From Marivita sp003149565 (GTDB taxonomy: Bacteria; Pseudomonadota; Alphaproteobacteria; Rhodobacterales; Rhodobacteraceae): a stretch of DNA of 64,000 nt. Shown in pieces: positions 34,631-42,537 of this stretch; position 1 is the first letter of the stretch, and each line of letters begins with the position of its first letter. The position numbers and the translations under genes are program-made. The stretch lies in NCBI RefSeq assembly GCF_965216415.1, contig NZ_CBDCFU010000001.1. One strand, written 5' to 3'. Below the pieces are notes generated by a model. The model was not told the origin of the DNA. It made no database searches and saw nothing but the letters and a program-made list of their open reading frames with translations.

Positions 34631-35403
34631 GATACACGCATCTCGTCCAAGTCGCCCGGTTGCAGGGTGTGCAGCATGTCCAAGAACGCGACAGAGAAAC
34701 TGCCGGGACCGCCGGCGTCTGCGCCGGCCCGCTCTCCCGCCTCTGCGAAATGGAGAAATGCGGCTATCGTCGCGTCCAGACTGGGCGCCACTGCGCAATA
34801 GGCCCCAACCAGAGCGGTGAGCGAACAGCCCAAAGCTGTAACCTTTGGCATGATCTCTGAACCACCAGTGATACGCGCACTGCGCGCGCCATCGGTGATG
34901 AAATCAACGGGACCTGAGACGGCGACGACGCAGTCATGGCCGGCTGCAAGAGTTTGTGCGGCGTTCTCTGCATCTCTCACGCTATCGCCGCTGTCAGCGC
35001 CTTTTCCTGATCCTGCACCGCCTGCGAGAGCTATGATTTCTGACGCATTTCCCCGAACAACGGTGGGCTTGAGCGCAAGTAAATCAAGCGCGACTCTGGC
35101 GCGATAGGGCGTGGCGAAATGTGCCACAGGATCAAACACCCAAGGAACTTCAGCGCCATTTGCCGCAATTGCGGCGGCCTTCATGCTTTCCACCCAAGGT
35201 GCCGAAAGGGTGCCTATGTTGATGGTAAGCGCGCTGGCAATTGGGCTGAAGTCAGCAACCTCTTCAGGCGCGTGGATCATCGCGGGCGAAGCCCCTGCCG
35301 CCAGCGTGACATTTGCCGCGATGTTCATGGCGACGTAGTTGGTGATGCAATGCACGAGGGGGGAATTGTCGCGCAGTTTGAGCAGAGCGCTATTTGGCGT
35401 CAT
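34621..35403 (-). CDS. thiM: Hydroxyethylthiazole kinase
   Basis: A 260-residue ribokinase-like enzyme phosphorylating 4-methyl-5-(2-hydroxyethyl)thiazole. It opens MTPNSALLKLRDNSPLVHCI with the family words VHCITNYVAMNIAANVTLA and GASPAMIHAPEEV. VTALGCSLTALVGAY holds the catalytic cysteine. The start follows GGAGAG. It is the first gene after the TPP riboswitch, and its stop overlaps thiE. Confidence 0.93.
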   Translation of the reverse strand: MTPNSALLKLRDNSPLVHCITNYVAMNIAANVTLAAGASPAMIHAPEEVADFSPIASALTINIGTLSAPWVESMKAAAIAANGAEVPWVFDPVAHFATPYRARVALDLLALKPTVVRGNASEIIALAGGAGSGKGADSGDSVRDAENAAQTLAAGHDCVVAVSGPVDFITDGARSARITGGSEIMPKVTALGCSLTALVGAYCAVAPSLDATIAAFLHFAEAGERAGADAGGPGSFSVAFLDMLHTLQPGDLDEMRVSWN

Positions 35404-35460
35404 GCGATCTCTCCGAAATTCACAGGCGGAGAAAACGCAGCAAACCGATAGGTCTGAACG

Positions 35461-35530
35461 CGCCTCCCTACGCCAGCATTATCTGGTTCAGGTTCAAAGG
35501 GTACGTCTCAGCCTTGCGGCGCCCCTGGCT
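35461..35530 (-). promoter_or_regulatory. TPP riboswitch (THI box)
   Basis: Read on the minus strand, the segment contains the conserved core in order: CCAGGGGCGCC, GGCTGAGA, ACCCTTTGAACCTGA and CCAGATAATGCTGGCGTAGGGA (last word given by first 20 bases plus two). These are the pyrimidine-sensor loop, the pyrophosphate-binding strands and the closing stem of the TPP riboswitch. It lies about 60 bases upstream of thiM in the leader, so thiamine pyrophosphate should repress thiM-thiE-thiD-SDR, probably by blocking translation or transcription. Confidence 0.95.
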
Positions 35531-36063
35531 ATTGCGGACAGTTTCCTAAAAAGATGGCCGAAGTCAATCTCCGACTTAAGGTTGTCCAATCTGAAGCTGT
35601 ATCTCCAACGGATGGACTGTCGGGTTGTGGTAGATAGTCGAACTTTGCCAAGTCTTCCTTCGCCACGGCACTGCGACCGACGAGGCCTTTTCGCGCAATG
35701 AATAATAGACGGGAAGGATTAGATCGCTGCTTCGATAGTATATTGATTTTAAAGAATATTTTAAGCTTCAAATTTGCTCCTTCGGCACTTCCGTCAAGGT
35801 AGCGCCTTGAGGTGCAAGCCTCTTGGGGCTGAGCAACCACTGCAATAAATTTCGCCATCGTGTATTCAAAAGCGGTAGGCTTGAGAGCATTTTTCTTTGC
35901 AAGATAATGTTGGAACCGCCTTGGTTGGCCAAACGGCAAAAGAGAGACAGATCGAGGCCAAATTCGATGAAAACAAAGATCCGCCCCTCCATGTGGTTGG
36001 CTGTCTTGCAAAGCCAAGGCATGGTGAACTGCGGCCGAAATTCACTGACAGCAAAAATGAGCC
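35531..36063. other. Intergenic segment between thi operon and TetR gene
   Basis: Holds the thi promoter at its left side and the tetR promoter at the right. Long open frames on the minus strand (for example 35529-36017) have no ribosome site or recognisable motif and I leave them out. Confidence 0.4.
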
Positions 36064-36765
36064 ATGAACCCGCAAGACCAGCCCATTCGTGACGCGCAAA
36101 CAAGGCAACCTCGAAGCCGGAACCCGGAGCGGACTGAGGCAGATATTTTGCAAGCTGCTGTCCGGGAATATGCAACGCATGGGTATCACGGCGCGCGGAT
36201 TGCGCGGATTGCCAAGGCCGCGCGGTGCAACCCACGCATGATCTATCACTATTTCGGCGGCAAGGAGCCGTTATACGTCGCTGCGCTGGACAGCGTTTAT
36301 GCGTCGATCCGCAATCGCGAGGCAGAGCTCAACCTGTCCGAAGGGGATGCCGTTGCGGGTCTGAAGCGGCTCGTAGCGTTCACATTCGATTACTTCCACG
36401 ATAACCCGGATTTTCTGCACATCACACGTAACGAGAACATGCTGGGCGGGCGCTTTATTCGCCGGTCACAAATGATCCGGTCAATGTCTCAGCCTTTGAC
36501 CGCGTCGATCGGGCGTCTACTGGACCGCGGGCTTAGCAGTGGCCAATTGCTCTATCGTCCCGATCCGCTTCAGCTTTACTTGAGCATTGTCGCGTTATCC
36601 GCGCATCATTTAAACAACGCGGCGACGTTGTCGGCCACCTTTGGAACCGATCTGGACGACGCGGCCTGGCGCGCGGAACGCAGGCAGCACGTCGTCACCA
36701 CAATTTTGAGAAGTGTCGGTGCGAACGAGGAACTTGACTGTGCTGGGCATTCGTCTGAGAAGTAA
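36064..36765 (+). CDS. TetR-family regulator (RutR-like)
   Basis: A 233-residue repressor. The N-terminal helix-turn-helix is ILQAAVREYATHGYHGARIA through CNPRMIYHYFGGKEPLYVAA (residues 27-75). The C-terminal domain includes YFHDNPDFLHITRNENMLGG, typical of RutR/TetR_C members. The operator-like palindrome AGTAAA-N6-TTTACT overlaps its stop codon, and two more copies lie before the amidase and the TRAP genes, so it very likely controls ridA, the amidase and the transporter. The effector is unknown. RutR-type proteins often bind pyrimidines. Confidence 0.88.
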   Translation: MNPQDQPIRDAQTRQPRSRNPERTEADILQAAVREYATHGYHGARIARIAKAARCNPRMIYHYFGGKEPLYVAALDSVYASIRNREAELNLSEGDAVAGLKRLVAFTFDYFHDNPDFLHITRNENMLGGRFIRRSQMIRSMSQPLTASIGRLLDRGLSSGQLLYRPDPLQLYLSIVALSAHHLNNAATLSATFGTDLDDAAWRAERRQHVVTTILRSVGANEELDCAGHSSEK

Positions 36766-36782
36766 GTAAATATGAATTTACT
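36765..36782. promoter_or_regulatory. Operator site 1, AGTAAA-N6-TTTACT
   Basis: AGTAAA TATGAA TTTACT lies inside a longer 10-bp-arm palindrome (36762-36785) between tetR and ridA. The same arms and spacing recur at 38549 and 38699. Confidence 0.75.
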
Positions 36783-36793
36783 TACGGGGCGTC

Positions 36794-37264
36794 ATGTCTA
36801 CGATCGAATTGAAACTTGCCGAACTTGGACTGACACTGCCACCGGACTGGAAACCGCGCGGCCAATTTCTACCGTTCCGACGAGATGGATCGACAGTCTA
36901 TCTGTCCGGCCAGATCAACGAATGGGATGGTGCCGTCACGCTTGAGGGCCCGGTGCCAAACTCCGATGAAGGTATTGCGGCGGCACGCAAGGCTGCGGAG
37001 GTTTGCGCACTTAATCTACTCTATCGTTTGCGAGAGGCGGTGGATGGCGATCTCGACCAAGTAGACTGCATCCTCCGCTTAGGCGGTTTTGTGAATTGTG
37101 CATCGGGCTTTCCACATTCGCCACGTGTCATTGATGGCGCGACAGAACTTTTCCTTGCGCTGTTCGGAGACTCAGGCTGGCACGCGCGAACCGCTGTTGG
37201 GGTGTCCGGTCTGCCTGGAAATGCCGCAGTTGAAGTGGATGCTGTCGTCCGTCTCAAAGGGTAA
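36794..37264 (+). CDS. RidA/YjgF-family protein
   Basis: A 156-residue protein of the RidA superfamily, the longer subgroup of around 150 residues. It reads STIELKLAELGLTLPPDWKP, then YLSGQINEWDG, the core ARKAAEVCALNLLYRLRE and GNAAVEVDAVVRLKG near the end, where RidA proteins carry the substrate-binding arginine. Such proteins hydrolyse reactive imine/enamine intermediates or assist in amide and pyrimidine breakdown. It follows operator 1 and tetR, and converges on the amidase, suggesting an amide-degrading unit. Confidence 0.85.
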   Translation: MSTIELKLAELGLTLPPDWKPRGQFLPFRRDGSTVYLSGQINEWDGAVTLEGPVPNSDEGIAAARKAAEVCALNLLYRLREAVDGDLDQVDCILRLGGFVNCASGFPHSPRVIDGATELFLALFGDSGWHARTAVGVSGLPGNAAVEVDAVVRLKG

Positions 37265-37270
37265 GTTGCG

Positions 37271-38497
37271 TCAAACGCTCGGCAACTTGGGTCGAGGCGT
37301 GTGGGGCGCGATAGCAGCGATCTTCTGACCAAACTCTAACAGCCCACTGTCTTGTCCGGGTCGACCTGCCAGCATCACCGAAATCGGCAGCCCCTTTGCA
37401 TCCAGCCCCCAAGGCAGGCAAAGCAAAGGGCCGCCAAGCACAGTCCAGACGGTCAGCCAATGCTGGTACCCGGTGGTGGTACCTAAACGCGGCGGGCCCT
37501 GCGGCACCGGTGGCGTTACAATCACGTCAATATCCGCGTTGTGCTGCCAGAACTCTGCGGCGGTATCGGCAAGGCGGCGCTTGGCGGATGCTGATTCATC
37601 GGGTGTGATCCTAGCACCAGTCAGCAACGCCTCGCGAAAATTCGGCATAAGCAAATTCTGTGTCGCGTCATCAAGCAGGTTTGCGTGTGCGATGGCAGCT
37701 TCGGCGCACATAACGGTGCGGTGATCCGTCACGACTTGCGTTAAGTCGAACTCAGGTCGCAGTGTCTCAACGCGCCCAAGATATGTGGCGACGGCCTCTG
37801 AACCAGCTTCGAAGGCGGCCAAGCGGTCGGCATCGAGCCCTGCATCGTCCGACAAAACTACGCGTCCTGCCCGAAGTGGTGCAGCACTGCTTTTCGCAAA
37901 GTCGCCTGTCATCACGGCAAAAGCATCTGCGGCAAAATCCAAATTACGCGCGATAACACCTACCATGTCGTAACTGGGTGAAAGTGGCGTCACGCCCTCC
38001 ATCTCAAGCACACCGCAACCAGGTTTGAAACCAACCGCGCCGCAATAAGCTGCTGGACGGATCAGCGAACCGGCGGTTTGCGTTCCCAAAGCGATGTCCA
38101 CAACGCCCGCTCCAACAGCGGCCCCGCTTCCGCTGCTGGACCCGCCGGGAGAGTATTCCAAACCAAACGGATTTCGACATGGCGTTGGGTCGGTAAACGC
38201 GTATTCAGTCGTTACGGTCTTGCCCACGACAATGGCGCCTGCGGCGCGAAGATGCGCCACAACGGGCGCGTCATGAGCCGCTACTGGGGTGTTTTCCTGT
38301 GTGCGGCTCCCATTCTTCGTCGGAAAACCTGCGACATTGATGATGTCTTTCACGGCCACCGTTCGCCCTGCAAGCGGCCCAGATAATTGATCAGCAGACC
38401 CATCCGCCAAAGATACAAAAGCGCCGATGTGGCGGTCCCAAGCCGAAATCGCGTCTGTGCCAGAGGCGCGGTGGATGGAAACGGGTGGATCGATCAT
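37271..38497 (-). CDS. Amidase (amidase signature family)
   Basis: About 408 residues from ATG 38497 (MIDPPVSIHRASG), which follows AAGGAG. The amidase-signature catalytic set is present: TVAVKDIIN with the lysine, SPGGSSSGSGAAVGAG with the cis-serine and GTQTAGSLIRPAAYCG with the nucleophile serine. Length is slightly short for the family but complete. It is divergent from the TRAP dctP gene with operators 2 and 3 between them, and convergent with ridA. It likely hydrolyses an imported amide, the identity of which is not visible. Confidence 0.9.
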   Translation of the reverse strand: MIDPPVSIHRASGTDAISAWDRHIGAFVSLADGSADQLSGPLAGRTVAVKDIINVAGFPTKNGSRTQENTPVAAHDAPVVAHLRAAGAIVVGKTVTTEYAFTDPTPCRNPFGLEYSPGGSSSGSGAAVGAGVVDIALGTQTAGSLIRPAAYCGAVGFKPGCGVLEMEGVTPLSPSYDMVGVIARNLDFAADAFAVMTGDFAKSSAAPLRAGRVVLSDDAGLDADRLAAFEAGSEAVATYLGRVETLRPEFDLTQVVTDHRTVMCAEAAIAHANLLDDATQNLLMPNFREALLTGARITPDESASAKRRLADTAAEFWQHNADIDVIVTPPVPQGPPRLGTTTGYQHWLTVWTVLGGPLLCLPWGLDAKGLPISVMLAGRPGQDSGLLEFGQKIAAIAPHTPRPKLPSV

Positions 38498-38548
38498 GGT
38501 GCGCTCCTTCGGGCTGCTCTGAATTGCTATTTCTGGACCCGACTCACT

Positions 38549-38566
38549 AGTAAACGAATTTTTACT
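38549..38566. promoter_or_regulatory. Operator site 2, AGTAAA-N6-TTTACT
   Basis: AGTAAA CGAATT TTTACT lies about 50 bases upstream of the amidase start, on the amidase side of the divergent region. It has the same arms and spacing as sites 1 and 3, with flanking CT and TAG further extending symmetry. Confidence 0.75.
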
Positions 38567-38698
38567 TAGGCGGATGCAATCCCTGAGTCCACTGCCTGCG
38601 ATGAAGGCACAATCACCGTCCATTTGAGCAATTTTTGGGCATTTTCACGCAGCACACCGTGCCTGAACGGGTTTTATAAAGCCAATCGCCCGCACTTT

Positions 38699-38716
38699 AG
38701 TAAACGTATTTTTACT
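38699..38716. promoter_or_regulatory. Operator site 3, AGTAAA-N6-TTTACT
   Basis: AGTAAA CGTATT TTTACT lies about 70 bases upstream of the TRAP dctP start, consistent with control of the transporter by the same TetR regulator. Confidence 0.75.
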
Positions 38717-39643
38717 TAGTGCGAGGCCAACTTGGCCACGCTGCCTTTTCCCGCCGCTCCTGAAGCGGCCTCAAACAGGATCAGAAAATGCCATTCAATA
38801 GTAATTGGAGTGTTCGTGGCTCGCTGGCCGCACTGGCCCTTGGTGGCATGGCAGCCGCCAGCCCCGTCCTGGCCGAGGACATCCGCGTCCTTTCCAGCTT
38901 CGACACATCTCAACTGCCAACATACTCCGTTCTTCAGCAGTATATGAACAACGTAGCAGAGATCGGTGAGGGCGACGTGACCTTCACTGTGTTTGGCCCG
39001 GAAGCTGTCCCGATCTTCGAACAACTGGCACCTGTGTCCACCGGTGTTTTCGATGCGCTTTACACACACCCCGTGTTCCACGCCGGTGATGGTGGTCTCG
39101 CGCTTACCGTTGATGCGATTGACGTCGACCCGATCGCACGGCGCGAGTCTGGAGTTTGGGAATACGTTGACCAGTTCTACCAGGAAACGCACGATCTGAA
39201 GATGGTCGCGATGATGTCCGTCAGCATGGAGGGGTATCACCTCTTCACCAAAGAACCGCTATCTGAATCCGGTGATTTGGCTGGCCGTAAAGTGCGCGGC
39301 ACCCCAACCTATTTTGGCGTCATCGAGGCGCTGGGAGCCGAGCCAGTGGTTTTGCCCGGATCCGAGATCTACTCGGCTCTTCAAACCGGTATCGTGGAAG
39401 GGGCTGGGTGGCCTGCCGCAGGCATGGTCAGCATGAAACACTATGAAGTCGCCAACTACCGTTTGCGTCCAACCTTTGGTGCGGCAACACAGCCGGTGTT
39501 CATCAATCTCGACGTCTGGAACGGTCTGTCTGCCGAAGTGCAGGATATCCTTTTGGAAGCGGGTGAACTCACCGAACTTCAGATGCCCTGGATCGGAAAC
39601 GCCATTCAAGCGGAAGAAGACGCCAAGCTGACTGAGCTAGACG

Positions 39644-39654
39644 TTATGACCGTG
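39644..39654. repeat. Left subterminal inverted repeat of the IS1111-like element
   Basis: TTATGACCGTG, starting three bases inside the inferred element end. It is the perfect complement of the right copy. Confidence 0.75.
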
Positions 39655-39751
39655 GTGCGCGTGGCGGTCCGCCCTTAGCCTTTGCAAGCTAGAGCTTATC
39701 GGGGATTGCTCGGGCTGGCCGAGCCGAGCCCCATGCAAAGGAGGACGGACC

Positions 39752-40870
39752 ATGGGACATGATAGCATCGTTTACGTCGGAGTCGATGTTGCGAAGGAGA
39801 AGCACGCTGTTGCGGTTGCGGAAGGCGGCCGTTCCGGTGAAGTACGCTATCTCGGCGAGATTGAGGCGACGCCGGCAGGGGTCGAACGTCTCGTGCGCAA
39901 GCTGGAGAAGAGATACGGTCGGCTGCACCTATGCTACGAGGCGGGCCCTACCGGCTACGGGCTTTATCGGCAAATCATCGCGATGGGACACGCTTGTGAG
40001 GTGGTGGCACCATCTCTCGTCCCAAAGCGACCTGGTGAACGGGTGAAGACAAACCGACGGGATGCAATCACCCTTGCACGCCTGCTACGCGCTGGAGAAC
40101 TGACGGGCATCTGGGTACCTGACGGCGTACATGAAGCGATGCGTGATCTCGTGCGCGCACGAGAGGCTGCCAGCGAAGATCTGCGCAGGAAGCGTCAGCA
40201 ACTGCAGTCCTTTCTCTTGCGCCATAGCCGCATCTTCACGGGCAGGAAGACCTGGAGCCCCGCTCATACACGCTGGCTTGCCAATCAAAAGTTCGAACAT
40301 CCCGCTCAGCAAATCGTCTTCCAGGATCACGTCGACGCGGTGCGCGATGCCGGCGAGAGGCTCATGCGCCTTGAAACACAGATCAAGGAACTCGTGCCGA
40401 CTTGGTCCATGGAACCCCTTGTCGCAGCTTACCAGGCAATGCGTGGGGTCTCGCTGAATGTCGCAGTCACATTCGCTGTTGAGGTCGGGGACGTCCGACG
40501 TTTCGACAACCCACGCCAGCTCATGGCGTTCCTGGGATTGGTGCCCTCTGAACGCTCGACCGGCGACAACGTCAAGCGCGGCGGACTCACGCTCGCCGGC
40601 AATCGTCGAGCTCGACGGGTGCTGGTCGAGGGGGCTTGGAGCTACCGCCATCCCGCGCGCGTCACCGAGACGATCCAGAAACGCCTAGAATACCTACCCA
40701 AGGTCGTACGCGACATTGCTTGGAAGGCGCAGGTTCGCCTGAGTAAGCGGTACCGCCAAATGACGGGAGCGGGCAAGAAGGCTCCCATCGTCATCGCCGC
40801 AATCGCTCGCGAGATGGCCGCCTTCCTCTGGGCAATCGGTCGCGAAGTCGATCCGCGACAACCCGCATAA
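39752..40870 (+). CDS. IS110-family transposase
   Basis: A 372-residue RuvC-like DEDD transposase, apparently intact. Catalytic regions: YVGVDVAKEKHAVAVAEG (first Asp, near residue 11), CYEAGPTGYGLYRQ (Glu near 63), KTNRRDAITLARLLR (Asp near 99) and the C-terminal Transposase_20 domain with LMAFLGLVPSERSTGDNVKR and LTLAGNRRARRVLVEGAW, which holds the catalytic serine region. Start follows AAGGAGG by several bases. It acts with a guide RNA encoded by the element's non-coding end to recombine the element into a matching target. Confidence 0.93.
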   Translation: MGHDSIVYVGVDVAKEKHAVAVAEGGRSGEVRYLGEIEATPAGVERLVRKLEKRYGRLHLCYEAGPTGYGLYRQIIAMGHACEVVAPSLVPKRPGERVKTNRRDAITLARLLRAGELTGIWVPDGVHEAMRDLVRAREAASEDLRRKRQQLQSFLLRHSRIFTGRKTWSPAHTRWLANQKFEHPAQQIVFQDHVDAVRDAGERLMRLETQIKELVPTWSMEPLVAAYQAMRGVSLNVAVTFAVEVGDVRRFDNPRQLMAFLGLVPSERSTGDNVKRGGLTLAGNRRARRVLVEGAWSYRHPARVTETIQKRLEYLPKVVRDIAWKAQVRLSKRYRQMTGAGKKAPIVIAAIAREMAAFLWAIGREVDPRQPA

Positions 40871-41206
40871 AGGAGAGCCAGATGATCGCCATCCCACATA
40901 TTTGGCTGATCACGTTGCGCCACCGTGCGCCACCGAGGTCGTGACCGGCTTAGCTCACTGCGGCCGCGAGGCGACGGGACAGCCACGGTAGGGAACTCCC
41001 GTGAACACTATGTGGCCGGATAACCGCCCGACGCCCGACACTAGACGGGGATAGCCCAAGACGAATTACGGAGATGCGGTACCCAACCCGCGGATAAGAG
41101 CATGATCAACCGTCGTCTCAAGGCTGTCCCGTCTCCTCGCGGCCGAACAACACTTTTTATCCCGCGCGAAGGCGTGGGGCGGAAACGCGCGATCTTTTGC
41201 CTTGAT
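40871..41206 (+). ncRNA. Candidate guide (seek/bridge) RNA region of the IS1111-like element
   Basis: A 336-base non-coding 3' segment with many GC-rich hairpin-forming stretches. Short words match what a guide RNA should contain. GAACACTA (41003-41010) is complementary to TAGTGTTC at the target. ACACTAG (41038-41044) covers the same target strand region. ATAAGAG (41094-41100) is identical to the element's right end plus core. CGTCT (41114-41118) is complementary to AGACG at the left junction. The last two lie 14 bases apart, as expected for one donor-binding loop. RNA boundaries are not determined. Confidence 0.55.
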
Positions 41207-41217
41207 CACGGTCATAA
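41207..41217. repeat. Right subterminal inverted repeat of the IS1111-like element
   Basis: CACGGTCATAA, the exact complement of the left TTATGACCGTG, ending three bases before the inferred element end. Confidence 0.75.
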
Positions 41218-41219
41218 GA

Positions 41220-42389
41220 GTGTTCCGAGTCCGACACTTGCTACCGATTTCCCCTGATCTGGTCGAGCGCATCGAGCGCGCGGCGCTCGCGGGTGAGGAT
41301 GTCCTCGGCGCTCTTGCTCCAGACGAAGGGCTTCGGCTTGGCGTTGTGCTGCAGCAGGTAGTCGTAGATCGCGCCCTCGAGGTCGTCGACGCTGGCGTAG
41401 CTTCCGCGGCGGATGCGCTTTGTGGTGATCTCGGCGAAGAAGCGCTCGACGAGGTTCATCCAGGACGCGCTTGTGGGCGTGAAGTGCAGCTTGAACCGGG
41501 GATGCTTTTCCAGCCAGGCCTTCACCTCGGGCGTCTTGTGGGTGGCGTAGTTATCGAGAACCAAGTGGATGTCGCGCGGTTTCTTCACGGCCCGGTCGAT
41601 GCGGCGCAGGAAACGCAGGAACTCCCTGGCGCGGTGGCGTGGCATGCATTCCCCGATGACCAGGCCCGATTTGACGTCCAGCGCGGCGAAGAGCGTGGTG
41701 GTGCCATAGCGCTTGTAGTCATGGGTCATCGTCGAGGCGCGGCCCTTCTTCAGGGGCAACCCGGGCTGGGTGCGGTCGAGCGCCTGGATCTGCGACTTCT
41801 CGTCGACACAGAGCACCACAGCCCGATCCGGCGGATCGAGATAGAGGCCGACGATCTCAGTGACCTTCTCCTCGAACATAGGGTCGTTCGAGACCTTGAA
41901 CCCCTTCACGATATGCGGCTTCAGCCCGGCATCCGCCCATATCCGCCCGACGCTCGACGGCGATATGCCCACCGCCTCGGCCATCGTCGTGCGACTCCAG
42001 TGCGTGGCATTGGGCGGCGTCTCCTGCACGGTCTTCGCGATCACCTTCAACCGAACGTCCCTGGGAAGCGGCGGAACCCGAGATGGCCGCGTCTTGTCGC
42101 GCTTGAGGCCTGGAACTCCTTCATCGAGATACCGCTCTTGCCACCGCCAGACCGTCGGCTTCGACATGCCCGTCCGCCGCATGATTTCGACCGTCCCCGC
42201 GCCGTCGGCCGTCGCAAGGACGATGCCTGCGCGCCATGCGAGTTTGCGCGGCGTGTTGCGGTCGGTGCGCAGCGCTTCAAGCTCAGCGCGGTCGGCGGGG
42301 CCAAGGTAAAGGCAGATGTCGGAGCGTCTCATCCACCCACCCTGTCACGGCAGAGCAGGATTGGGAATCCTATGTCAGGCGTGGAACAC
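41220..42389 (-). mobile_element. IS630-family insertion sequence
   Basis: About 1170 bases after removing the IS110-type insertion at its left tip. Terminal repeats start GTGTTCC on the left and end GGAACAC on the right, with 13 of 17 outer bases matching. The target TA is duplicated as expected: TA at 39638-39639 (now separated by the IS110 element) and TA at 42390-42391. Inside is one intact transposase gene on the minus strand. Confidence 0.85.
41241..42332 (-). CDS. IS630-family DDE transposase
   Basis: A 363-residue single-frame transposase. N-terminal helix-turn-helix domains include MRRTGMSKPTVWRWQERYLD. The DDE triad is visible: VLCVDEKSQIQALDRTQP (first Asp near 177), HLVLDNYATHKTPEV (second) and SASWMNLVERFFAEITTKRI (Glu). 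No frameshift or stop, so it may be active. It targets TA dinucleotides. Confidence 0.93.
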   Translation of the reverse strand: MRRSDICLYLGPADRAELEALRTDRNTPRKLAWRAGIVLATADGAGTVEIMRRTGMSKPTVWRWQERYLDEGVPGLKRDKTRPSRVPPLPRDVRLKVIAKTVQETPPNATHWSRTTMAEAVGISPSSVGRIWADAGLKPHIVKGFKVSNDPMFEEKVTEIVGLYLDPPDRAVVLCVDEKSQIQALDRTQPGLPLKKGRASTMTHDYKRYGTTTLFAALDVKSGLVIGECMPRHRAREFLRFLRRIDRAVKKPRDIHLVLDNYATHKTPEVKAWLEKHPRFKLHFTPTSASWMNLVERFFAEITTKRIRRGSYASVDDLEGAIYDYLLQHNAKPKPFVWSKSAEDILTRERRALDALDQIRGNR

Positions 42390-42537
42390 TAGGTGTGTCC
42401 GTTGAAACGCTGAGCACCGAGATGGCCGAAAAGGTGCAATCGGCGTTCATCTCAAGCATCTGGGATCTTGGCAAGGACTGCTGCGGAGACGCCGCTGCAG
42501 AGTTGCGCCAAATCGCATTGGATGCGGGCCTGACCGA

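Larger units (their letters stand above)
39641..41220 (+). mobile_element. IS110-family element (IS1111-like) at an IS630 tip
   Basis: The boundaries come from reconstruction. The left flank reads GAGCTAG and the right flank AGTGTTCCGAG, so the pre-insertion site is GAGCTAGTGTTCCGAG with AG kept on both sides as a likely 2-bp core. Inside lie 11-bp subterminal inverted repeats, TTATGACCGTG (39644-39654) and its complement CACGGTCATAA (41207-41217), a feature of the IS1111 subgroup. The element is 1580 bases with a 372-residue transposase, about 110 bases of 5' and 336 bases of 3' non-coding DNA. A long 3' non-coding part is where IS1111 elements carry their guide RNA. Confidence 0.75.

Noticed and set aside
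41202..42392. Plus-strand frame of 396 codons across the IS630 element
   Set aside because: Shadow of the IS630 transposase, whose DDE motifs are on the minus strand.
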